Notes: generated by a model not told the origin, from the sequence alone. Positions 1 through 5,467 are shown, counted from the first letter of the stretch. The stretch: 5,795 nt of DNA from Candidatus Woesearchaeota archaeon (GCA_018302185.1 JAGVZX010000135.1:1-5795); one strand, 5' to 3'. Made by a program: numbers and translations.

Positions 1-1613
1 TGGATAAAAGTCTTTTTCCCTGATGCACTTAAATTTTTATAGACAACATCCCGGATATAATAGCTAGGAAAGAACACTGCAGAGTTTCCAGGCACAGAAT
101 TAATTATTTCTGTGCAGATAGCAGCTATCTTCTGAAATTGCGAATCATTTCGCTGAGTAAATTTGGTAGTTGTCTCTGGAACGATCAAAGACAGCCTATT
201 TAATTTTGGGAACGGATTAGGATATGTTTTTTCTAAAGCCTCTTTAGGATTATCTTGCGCATTATTTTTATCTCCTACAACCATTGCATTTTTCTGCAAC
301 CCCAGAATATCAACATACATGCCTGTTGGATTTAAAGTTCCAGACATCAGGATAGAGCTATGCAGTCCTGCAAATATTGGTGCAGTAACTAATGCAGGAT
401 CTAAACATCTGTAAGAAATAGATACATTGATTCCGTTCTTGGTATAAGATTTGGTCAATATTTTGTAATCCTTAAACTCTTCGATCATGTCCATAAATTT
501 CTGCTTTGTCAGCAATGACTCTGCTGTAAGCTTTCTGTCTTGCTGAGAATTATTAGAGGTTATTTCGTTAGCGCTTATTTTGTTATTTTTTATTTCTTGA
601 TGATTATTTATTTCTTTATTCACAATGCTAGACTCAACCTTATCCCCAGACACAAACTCATCAAATCCCGTTGCATTAGTTTTATCCGTTGTATTAATTT
701 GGCCTGCAGCATTAGCATTATCAAAATCATTGCCTTGACCTTTATTGCTTTTAATAAAATCATCATCTCTCCTGACTTCATTTCCTAGCTCTACAACAGC
801 TGCATGCAGTTTCTCCAACAGCTCTGCTGTCTCACTATAATGGTATTTCTTGGCTTCAGCTATCGCTCTTGCTAACAGGAAAGTAGAAAGCTTCTGTGTC
901 ATGCTGTCTCTTATCCTGACAGGCAGATTATGGGCTTCATCAACTATGACTATAGTATCTTCCAATCTTATGCCTGCTTTGTTGAAGAATGTCTTCTGTA
1001 TGCTTGGATTAAAAACATAATTATAGTCTGCAATTATAACTTTAGCTTTTCTTGCCTGCTGTATAGCGATCTCATATGGGCAGAGTTTTGCAAGATTACA
1101 GACATCTATGACTTGTTCTGTGCTTACAGGACTCATGATCTCAAGCCTGTTATCTACTTCCTTTGCTGCAACTGTCATCGTATAATTTGCATTTCTTGCA
1201 TTTATATAATATTCGCAAGTGCCGTCTTCAACTACAGATTTGCAGAACTGGGAAAATTCGCTGGAATACATCTTATGGGCATTAGGCTGCAAACACATCC
1301 ATTTTTTGCCGATGATATCTGCAACATTGAAATTTATATTATGCTTATTTTTTATTTCTCTTAATGTATCGATTGCAATCTTATGCTGCGTATGCCTGCT
1401 TGTCAAAAAGAAGACAGTCAGTTTGTTCTTGAGGGCATAAGAAAGCGCAATAGGCAATGTGCTTGCAGTCTTGCCTAATCCAGTAGGCGCATGCATGACT
1501 ATTGATTGCTTGTTTGCAATCGCCTTTTCAACATCCAGAATCAGTTCTGCCTGTATCTCCCTTACTTTGGTGTGCGGAAACAATAGTTCGTTGAGCTTTT
1601 CTTCACTGATCAT
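1..1613 (-). CDS. xpd: XPD/Rad3-like 4Fe-4S DNA helicase, C-terminus cut by window edge
   Basis: An open frame of 537 codons runs off the left edge. Visible superfamily 2 motifs, in order: Q-like region with REIQ (18-21), Walker A HAPTGLGKT (41-49, Lys48), motif Ia-like FFLTSRHTQ (68-76), DEAH box VDEAHN (224-229), motif III SGTL (424-427) and a motif IV-like FFPSY (514-518). Between Walker A and DEAH lie Cys107, Cys124, Cys133 and Cys178; Cys178 is in CPYE, matching the CPY(F) cysteine of XPD. This is the iron-sulfur domain, which couples strand separation to ATP use. XPD-family helicases unwind DNA 5' to 3'; the archaeal role in repair is inferred. The Arch-domain region between motifs II and III carries an Asn-rich insert (about 283-360). 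Motifs V and VI are off the window. ATG 1611-1613 is chosen because GTGAT at 1619-1623 precedes it by 5 bases and an in-frame TGA lies just upstream. A DinG-type relative is possible but less likely. Confidence 0.9.
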   Translation of the reverse strand, partial: MISEEKLNELLFPHTKVREIQAELILDVEKAIANKQSIVMHAPTGLGKTASTLPIALSYALKNKLTVFFLTSRHTQHKIAIDTLREIKNKHNINFNVADIIGKKWMCLQPNAHKMYSSEFSQFCKSVVEDGTCEYYINARNANYTMTVAAKEVDNRLEIMSPVSTEQVIDVCNLAKLCPYEIAIQQARKAKVIIADYNYVFNPSIQKTFFNKAGIRLEDTIVIVDEAHNLPVRIRDSMTQKLSTFLLARAIAEAKKYHYSETAELLEKLHAAVVELGNEVRRDDDFIKSNKGQGNDFDNANAAGQINTTDKTNATGFDEFVSGDKVESSIVNKEINNHQEIKNNKISANEITSNNSQQDRKLTAESLLTKQKFMDMIEEFKDYKILTKSYTKNGINVSISYRCLDPALVTAPIFAGLHSSILMSGTLNPTGMYVDILGLQKNAMVVGDKNNAQDNPKEALEKTYPNPFPKLNRLSLIVPETTTKFTQRNDSQFQKIAAICTEIINSVPGNSAVFFPSYYIRDVVYKNLSASGKKTFI

Positions 1614-1668
1614 ATTCAATCACATTTGTTAATTAATTCTGTTAACTTTTTATTCAAAACTCTCTGTG

Positions 1669-1684
1669 TTTAATAAATTATATC
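1669..1684 (-). promoter_or_regulatory. possible TATA region for the XPD-like helicase
   Basis: On the minus strand this stretch reads GATATAATTTATTAAA, an A/T-rich TATA-like element. It would place transcription start near 1649 and leave a leader of roughly 35 bases before the ATG at 1613. The match is loose and no clear BRE precedes it, so this is a weak call. Confidence 0.3.
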
Positions 1685-1707
1685 AAAAATCCACAAATTT
1701 TTATTTG

Positions 1708-1722
1708 CGAAAGATTTATATA
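1708..1722 (+). promoter_or_regulatory. BRE/TATA promoter of the winged-helix gene
   Basis: CGAAA (1708-1712), two bases, then TTTATATA (1715-1722) forms a standard archaeal TFB/TBP recognition pair. Start of transcription would fall about 26 bases past the TATA centre, near 1745. That gives a leader of about 75 bases before the ATG at 1822. The same CGAAA-NN-TTTATA layout recurs in front of gyrB on the other strand, which strengthens both calls. Confidence 0.65.
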
Positions 1723-1808
1723 CTTCATTATATATTATAAAAGAGATAAGACAATTATATTTTAATCATATAAATTAAATTTAAACAATATTTTTGCGCA
1801 ACGTAAAA

Positions 1809-1816
1809 GAGGGGGT
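1809..1816 (+). promoter_or_regulatory. G-rich ribosome binding site of the winged-helix gene
   Basis: GAGGGGGT ends 5 bases before the ATG at 1822. It is purine-rich and complementary to the CCUCC core of the archaeal 16S 3' end. It fixes the start codon and differs from the GTGAT-type sites used by other genes in this window. Confidence 0.6.
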
Positions 1817-1821
1817 AGTCA

Positions 1822-2091
1822 ATGGTTGATGAAAAGATTTTTGATGTATTTTTCCGTGAAAAGCCTTCTATGCTTCTTGTGAACCTAAAGAACGCAAAAG
1901 GACCTATCTATGCAAGCTCGGTCGCAAAACTTATCGACTGCACATATTCTCATGTAATAAAAATTCTTTTGGACATGAATAAAGCTGGGTTGATCAACTT
2001 CGAAAAAAAAGGCAGATTAAAGCTTCTTACACTCACAAAGAAAGGCAGTGATGTTGCTGAGCATATTGAAGCAGTAAGGAATCTGCTGTGA
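1822..2091 (+). CDS. small winged helix-turn-helix DNA-binding protein
   Basis: This 89-residue protein has the layout of a single winged-helix domain, as in archaeal MarR/ArsR-like small regulators. A first helix spans about 5-25. The helix-turn-helix covers about 29-58, with ASSVAKLIDC then TYSHVIKILLDMNKAGLI as recognition segment. A basic beta-wing follows, EKKGRLKLLTLTKKG (61-75), and a short C-terminal helix may dimerise. There is no ligand domain, cysteine cluster or membrane segment. The start is supported by the G-rich site ending at 1816 and a promoter at 1708-1722. It diverges from the XPD-like helicase and shares its 208-base upstream region, so local or self regulation is plausible but only inferred from position. 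It converges on the gene at 2130-2513 with a 38-base gap and no clear terminator. The target is unknown. Confidence 0.8.
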   Translation: MVDEKIFDVFFREKPSMLLVNLKNAKGPIYASSVAKLIDCTYSHVIKILLDMNKAGLINFEKKGRLKLLTLTKKGSDVAEHIEAVRNLL

Positions 2092-2129
2092 ATATTAATT
2101 TTCTAAAGATATTACTAAATTCAACTTAT

Positions 2130-2513
2130 CTATTTTTGTGCAAACGTATACCCTAATCTCTCAAATTCCTGCTTTAATTCAGCAGATGTGACAGCTGTTT
2201 CATAATAATTTGCGTAAACATGAAATTTATCGCCATGCCAAGGACCAGAAAGCCTTCTTACTTTTATCTTAAATTCCTTTTCACCAAGTTCTAAAAAATA
2301 TGTAATGTCTTGTTCATAGTCTAAAAACAATATGCCTCTCAATAGAGGTTCTGGTGCATCAAATAATTCAGAATAAACTAGACTATTTCTTCTAGACCTA
2401 GGATCTAAAGGTAGAGTCTGGATTACAAACGGATTTTTATCAGTTAATAATTCTTCGAGTGTTGGATTTTCTAACTTATTTCCTCGGTTATGTGTTATCA
2501 ATTTAAAAGCCAT
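2130..2513 (-). CDS. hypothetical protein of 127 residues directly downstream of gyrB
   Basis: I do not recognise this protein. It is soluble-looking, with no signal peptide, membrane segment or metal-binding cluster. It appears alpha/beta: strands are likely around GILFLDYE, TYFLELGEKEFKIKVRRL and DKFHVYANYYE, with a C-terminal helix (SAELKQEFERLGY). Two starts are possible. GTG at 2543 overlaps the gyrB stop by 4 bases (GTGA) and gives 137 residues. ATG at 2513 gives 127 residues (MAFKLITHN) and has GTGAT at 2520-2524, 6 bases upstream, the same kind of site as the helicase gene; I prefer it. Either start makes this the second gene of a gyrB transcript, possibly translationally coupled. The C-terminal stop is TAG. 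Function is unknown; a link to gyrase is suggested only by position. Confidence 0.75.
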   Translation of the reverse strand: MAFKLITHNRGNKLENPTLEELLTDKNPFVIQTLPLDPRSRRNSLVYSELFDAPEPLLRGILFLDYEQDITYFLELGEKEFKIKVRRLSGPWHGDKFHVYANYYETAVTSAELKQEFERLGYTFAQK

Positions 2514-2519
2514 AGAAAC

Positions 2520-2524
2520 ATCAC
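2520..2524 (-). promoter_or_regulatory. ribosome binding site deciding the start of the gene after gyrB
   Basis: On the minus strand GTGAT lies 6 bases before the ATG at 2513. It matches the archaeal anti-SD complement (GGTGAT) and favours the ATG over the upstream GTG at 2543. Confidence 0.5.
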
Positions 2525-2539
2525 ATATAATTGATAATA

Positions 2540-4513
2540 TCACACATCCAACTCATCAACCAATTTCGCATTTTCCTGGATGAACTTTCTTCTTGGCTCA
2601 ACTTCTTCACCCATAAGTATAGTGAATATTGCATCTGCCTCAACAGCATCTTCAATTCTGACTTGTTTTAATGTCCTTGTTCCTGGATTCATTGTTGTCT
2701 CCCAAAGCTGCTCTGGATTCATCTCTCCCAATCCTTTGAATCTCTGGACAATTATGTTGCCTATCTTTTTGGTTTCCTGATTAGATCCATCTTTAGCAAC
2801 TTTATCATTTTCAGCATTTTCGTCACTCTCTTTAACAGCATTATCATCCTCTTCAGAAGCATCTTCTTTCTCTTCCTTGCTTGCAGTCAATTCCTTGATA
2901 ACCTTATCTTTCTCTTCGTCGCTGTAGACATAATGCACAGTCTTGCCTTTCTTGATCCTATAGAGAGGCGGCTGCGCAATGAACAGATTGCCGCCTAAAA
3001 TCAACTGCTTCATATAGCGATAAAAGAACGTAAGCTCTAATGTTGTGATATGATTACCATCAACATCTGCATCGCACATCAAGATTATCTTATGATACCT
3101 TAGTTTTGAAATGTCAAACTCTTCTCCTATGTTGCACCCAAGAGCAGAGATTATTATGCTGATCTCTTCATTAGTGATCACTTTATTGATCCTTGCTTTC
3201 TCTACGTTAAGTATTTTACCTTTCAAAGGAAGGATTGCCTGAAACTCTCTGTTTCTGCCTTGCCTTGAGCTTCCTCCTGCAGAATCTCCTTCGACCAAAA
3301 ATAATTCACATTTAGCTGGGTCTGTGTTTGAGCAGTCTGCTAATTTACCAGGAAGTCCGCCTCCGCTTAATACACCTTTTCTTCTTGCTAACTCTCTTGC
3401 TTTTCTTGCTGCTTCCCTTGCAGTTGCTGCCATCACAACCTTGCTGATGACTTCCTTTGCAACCTTAGGATTCTCATCAAAATAACTCGATAAAAAATCT
3501 CCTACCAATGACTCAACAACCCCTTTAATCTCAGAATTGCCTAATTTTGTTTTTGTCTGTCCTTCAAATTGTGGTTGTGATAATTTGACGCTGATGACTG
3601 CAGTGATGCCTTCTCGTGCATCTTCACCTGAGATTGGAGTCTCGCCTAAGATATTATTTTTCTTTGCATAGCTGTTTATTACTCTTGTCAAAGCAGATTT
3701 AAATCCATTCAGATGTGTGCCGCCCTCGATTGTGTTGATATTGTTAGCAAAGCTAAAGATGTTTTCCTGATAGCTATCATTGTACTGCATCGCAAGCTGG
3801 ATGCTAAAATTCTTCTCTGGCAGCTTATCATCCACCTTATCTTTCTCAAAATAGATCACACCATTGACAGGTGTTTTATTTTTATTCAAGAACTCGACAA
3901 AGCTTACTATGCCTCCATCATACTTGAAAGTATGCTCTTTGCCATCTCTTTCATCTTTTAATGAGATCTCTAAGCCTTTATTAAGGAAAGCAAGCTCTCT
4001 TAATCGTGAGCTTAATGTCTCAAAATTAAACTCTATTGTTTCAAAGATTTCCTTATCTGGCAAAAATGTGACTTTTGTGCCGTTTTCAGTGCTTGTCCCA
4101 ATGACAGTAACTTCAGAGACTTCCTTGCCACACTCATATCTTTGGGTATATATTTTGCCGTCTCTCTTTACTTCAACGACCAAGAAAGTTGATAATGCAT
4201 TTACAACAGAGACTCCTACACCATGCAGACCGCCAGAGACTTTATAGGTATTTGAATCAAATTTGCCGCCTGCATGAAGCTTAGTCATGACTATCTGCAA
4301 AGCTGAGACATTATATTTGGAATGAATCTCAACAGGAATGCCACGGCCATTATCGATTACTGTGCATGTCCCATCTTTATTGATTGTAACTTGTATTTTT
4401 GTGCAAAAGCCAGCTAATGCCTCATCTATGCTGTTATCTACTACTTCATACACAAGATGATGCAAGCCGCGAAAACCTGTGCTGCCTATATACATCGCAG
4501 GCCTCAGTTTCAC
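2540..4513 (-). CDS. gyrB: DNA gyrase subunit B (N-terminal start unresolved)
   Basis: GyrB is the ATPase and TOPRIM subunit of gyrase, which with GyrA introduces negative supercoils. Counting from GTG 4513 (657 residues): MYIGST (7-12); GHKL ATPase with catalytic Glu23 and Asn27 in YEVVDNSIDEA, Asp54 in DNGRGIP, and lid GGLHGVG (94-100); transducer with the QTK loop (319-321); TOPRIM with EGD (408-410) and DADVDG (481-486); IAQPPLYRI (512-520); and RFKGLGEMNPEQLWETTM (591-608). The ending FIQENAKLVDELDV favours GyrB over ParE. An acidic low-complexity insert covers about 541-582. The boundary given is the first usable start codon, but conserved coding continues in frame to about 4555 (YGADNIKILEGLDAV), so the true protein is longer. 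gyrA is not adjacent in the window; the next gene is the hypothetical at 2130-2513. Archaeal gyrases are generally regarded as acquired from bacteria. Confidence 0.97.
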   Translation of the reverse strand: MKLRPAMYIGSTGFRGLHHLVYEVVDNSIDEALAGFCTKIQVTINKDGTCTVIDNGRGIPVEIHSKYNVSALQIVMTKLHAGGKFDSNTYKVSGGLHGVGVSVVNALSTFLVVEVKRDGKIYTQRYECGKEVSEVTVIGTSTENGTKVTFLPDKEIFETIEFNFETLSSRLRELAFLNKGLEISLKDERDGKEHTFKYDGGIVSFVEFLNKNKTPVNGVIYFEKDKVDDKLPEKNFSIQLAMQYNDSYQENIFSFANNINTIEGGTHLNGFKSALTRVINSYAKKNNILGETPISGEDAREGITAVISVKLSQPQFEGQTKTKLGNSEIKGVVESLVGDFLSSYFDENPKVAKEVISKVVMAATAREAARKARELARRKGVLSGGGLPGKLADCSNTDPAKCELFLVEGDSAGGSSRQGRNREFQAILPLKGKILNVEKARINKVITNEEISIIISALGCNIGEEFDISKLRYHKIILMCDADVDGNHITTLELTFFYRYMKQLILGGNLFIAQPPLYRIKKGKTVHYVYSDEEKDKVIKELTASKEEKEDASEEDDNAVKESDENAENDKVAKDGSNQETKKIGNIIVQRFKGLGEMNPEQLWETTMNPGTRTLKQVRIEDAVEADAIFTILMGEEVEPRRKFIQENAKLVDELDV

Positions 4514-4618
4514 TGCATCAAGACCTTCTAATATTTTAATATTATCTGCGCCATAAGACTTATTATTATCCGAAGCATTAGGAATATTTGGCTGAGTACA
4601 GATGATTGTTATGTTTTT
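4514..4618 (-). other. gyrB: in-frame N-terminal coding extension of gyrB lacking a normal start codon
   Basis: Thirty-five sense codons continue the gyrB frame upstream of GTG 4513. The 14 nearest encode YGADNIKILEGLDA, the usual GyrB N-terminal motif before (V)RKRPxMYIGST, so they are almost certainly translated. Beyond them the frame contains no ATG, GTG or TTG before TAA at 4619-4621. In-frame near-cognate candidates are ATT 4585 (followed by PNASDNNKSYGADN), ATC 4603, ATC 4606 and ATA 4612. Alternatively a one-base indel in the A7 run (4614-4620) would join the frame to ATG 4647. Coding status of 4514-4555 is near certain; the exact start is unresolved. Confidence 0.8.
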
Positions 4619-4640
4619 TTATGATTTTTCCCTATTTTTG

Positions 4641-4705
4641 ATTGCATGATTTTGAGTAGATAGCATTATTTTATCGTCGACAAACTACCCTCAATTTCAT
4701 GCAAT
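4641..4705. repeat. imperfect inverted repeat in the gyrB leader
   Basis: ATTGCATGA (4641-4649) pairs with TCATGCAAT (4697-4705). After a 2-base mismatch, TTGAG (4652-4656) pairs with CTCAA (4690-4694), and TAG (4657-4659) with CTA (4685-4687) after a 2-base bulge. In all 17 pairs enclose a loop of 25 bases. The outer arm coincides with the expected gyrB transcription start near 4698, so it could act as a DNA operator or, if transcription starts at the outer edge, as an RNA hairpin. Confidence 0.55.
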
Positions 4706-4720
4706 TAGAATCTCTTTTTG

Positions 4721-4735
4721 TTTATAAACGTTTCG
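4721..4735 (-). promoter_or_regulatory. BRE/TATA promoter of gyrB
   Basis: On the minus strand CGAAA (4735-4731), two bases, then TTTATAAA (4728-4721) forms a near-consensus archaeal BRE and TATA box. Transcription would start near 4698, leaving a leader of roughly 110 to 140 bases before the gyrB coding start. This is the strongest promoter-like sequence in the window and supports a gyrB start well upstream of 4513. Confidence 0.75.
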
Positions 4736-4759
4736 CTTTTATAAGGAGTATAAAATAGT

Positions 4760-4774
4760 TATAACCAAGTTATA
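4760..4774. repeat. 15-base dyad upstream of the gyrB promoter, possible operator
   Basis: TATAAC-CAA-GTTATA is a perfect 6-base inverted repeat around a 3-base centre. It lies about 25 bases upstream of the gyrB BRE. The size and A/T-rich symmetry resemble sites bound by dimeric winged-helix or Lrp-type regulators. No protein can be assigned from sequence. Confidence 0.4.
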
Positions 4775-4826
4775 GGCTTTTCAATCCGCTAAAGAAACTC
4801 TGATTTTTTTAAGATTTTCTTGTATT

Positions 4827-4893
4827 TTTTATCCGATTATTTTATCCGATTACCCCGACTAACTTTAAGCCGTCTTTCAAGCCGTCTTTCAAG
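4827..4893. repeat. two adjacent short tandem duplications
   Basis: TTTTATCCGATTA occurs twice end to end (4827-4839 and 4840-4852). Fourteen bases later AAGCCGTCTTTC occurs twice end to end (4867-4878 and 4879-4890), with AAG beginning a third copy. TATCCGATT appears once more at 4915-4923, inside the last codons of the Lrp gene. They look like recent replication-slippage products just past the Lrp stop codon. Confidence 0.85.
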
Positions 4894-4906
4894 AATTTAA
4901 CGATGT

Positions 4907-5371
4907 TTAGGGGCTATCCGATTGCTTTAGTGATATTGGCTTCTCTCCTCTATCTAAAACTATTTGTGCACTAGATCTGATTACATGAGGTAACTGCTGT
5001 TTAATCTCTTCTGTAATTATTTTCTTCATAGAATCTGCATCTTTTGTATGGATTAAAACATGATAATCCCAATCACCAGTAACACAATAAACATCAGCAA
5101 CATCGCTCATTTTTAGGATAGCATTTATTGTTTGTTGAGGATCATCTTTTGTGTGATCAATACTTAAGGAGAGAAAGAATGAGAGGCTCTTCCCAACAGA
5201 CCTTGGATTTACATTAGCAGAGAAGCCGTCAATTATTTTTCTTCTTAATAGTTTAATAATTCTAGCATGAATTGTAGCATTGGCTAATTTTAATCTTCTG
5301 GCTATTTCATTATAGTTTATTCTGCCATCTTTCTGTAAAATATTTACAATTTTTATGTCAATTTCGTCCAT
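4907..5371 (-). CDS. Lrp/AsnC-family transcriptional regulator
   Basis: The family consists of DNA-binding proteins that assemble as dimers to octamers and often respond to amino acids. From MDEIDIKI the protein is 154 residues, the normal family length. The N-terminal helix-turn-helix holds NILQKDGRINYNEIARRLKLANATIHARIIKLL, followed by the hinge strand (IIDGFSANVNP). The RAM ligand and oligomerisation domain covers about 63-138; its GDWDYHVLIHT segment matches the conserved G-D-(Y/W)-D effector-pocket region. A short polar tail follows. ATG 5371 is preferred: it lies about 25 bases from the centre of the TATA box at 5392-5399, as expected for a leaderless transcript, and MDEID is the typical Lrp start. 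ATG 5377 would add MF. It diverges from alaX with promoters only 36 bases apart, so mutual or self regulation is plausible. The effector and regulon cannot be read from sequence. Confidence 0.93.
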   Translation of the reverse strand: MDEIDIKIVNILQKDGRINYNEIARRLKLANATIHARIIKLLRRKIIDGFSANVNPRSVGKSLSFFLSLSIDHTKDDPQQTINAILKMSDVADVYCVTGDWDYHVLIHTKDADSMKKIITEEIKQQLPHVIRSSAQIVLDRGEKPISLKQSDSP

Positions 5372-5391
5372 AAACATGAAATTATTACAGT

Positions 5392-5408
5392 ATTTATAAG
5401 TTTTTCTA
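5392..5408 (-). promoter_or_regulatory. promoter of the Lrp-family gene, probably leaderless
   Basis: On the minus strand TAGAAAAAC precedes TTATAAAT (5399-5392), a BRE-like and TATA pair. The expected start of transcription, 24 to 27 bases past the TATA centre, falls on the ATG at 5371. No ribosome site lies before either ATG, which fits a leaderless mRNA. Confidence 0.6.
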
Positions 5409-5419
5409 AAATTATTTCG

Positions 5420-5435
5420 TAGAAATCTTTAAATA
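5420..5435 (+). promoter_or_regulatory. promoter of alaX
   Basis: TAGAAA (5420-5425), TC, then TTTAAATA (5428-5435) forms a BRE-like and TATA pair with the same spacing as the other promoters here. Transcription would begin near 5456-5458, almost at the first in-frame ATG and only about 10 bases before the ATG at 5468. Confidence 0.6.
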
Positions 5436-5457
5436 GATGTAACATTATCTATTTTAT

Positions 5458-5463
5458 GGTGAT
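5458..5463 (+). promoter_or_regulatory. ribosome binding site of alaX
   Basis: GGTGAT is a full match to the archaeal Shine-Dalgarno core, 4 bases before ATG 5468. It supports 5468 as the start, although an in-frame ATG at 5456 overlaps it and could be used on a leaderless transcript. Confidence 0.6.
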
Positions 5464-5467
5464 AAAA

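Larger units (their letters stand above)
4619..4906. other. intergenic region between gyrB and the Lrp gene
   Basis: These 288 bases hold no convincing gene. They contain the gyrB promoter (4721-4735), an imperfect inverted repeat (4641-4705), a 15-base dyad (4760-4774) and two adjacent tandem duplications (4827-4893). Three minus-strand mini-ORFs of 9, 15 and 12 codons start at ATG 4700, 4666 and 4647. None has a good ribosome site, and the second is in the gyrB frame but closed by TAA 4619-4621. T-runs on the plus strand (4804-4810, 4825-4830) would suit a plus-strand transcript, but none is expected here. No terminator for the Lrp gene, which reads the other way, is evident. Confidence 0.7.

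Noticed and set aside
163..1440. Four plus-strand open frames inside 163-1440
   Set aside because: They lie antisense to the XPD-like helicase, whose frame carries all the family motifs; their translations are hydrophobic or irregular and have no ribosome sites.
1628..1646. GTTAA and TTAAC inverted repeat in the helicase leader
   Set aside because: Short A/T-rich symmetry expected by chance in this composition.
2092..2129. Possible bidirectional terminator between the convergent genes
   Set aside because: Only 38 bases without a hairpin or a T-run of convincing length on either strand.
2580..4247. Plus-strand open frames at 2580-2780, 3713-3961 and 3864-4247
   Set aside because: They are antisense shadows of gyrB, which is conserved throughout this stretch.
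4619..4621. Stop-codon readthrough or recoding at the in-frame TAA upstream of gyrB
   Set aside because: Known archaeal recoding uses TAG (pyrrolysine) or TGA (selenocysteine), not TAA; an alternative start or an indel is more likely.
4671..4700. Nine-codon frame MKLRVVCRR at the predicted gyrB transcription start, resembling a leader peptide
   Set aside because: Its likeness to MKLR at the gyrB GTG start is four codons only; there is no ribosome site, and its ATG sits inside the inverted-repeat arm. Chance is the simpler reading.
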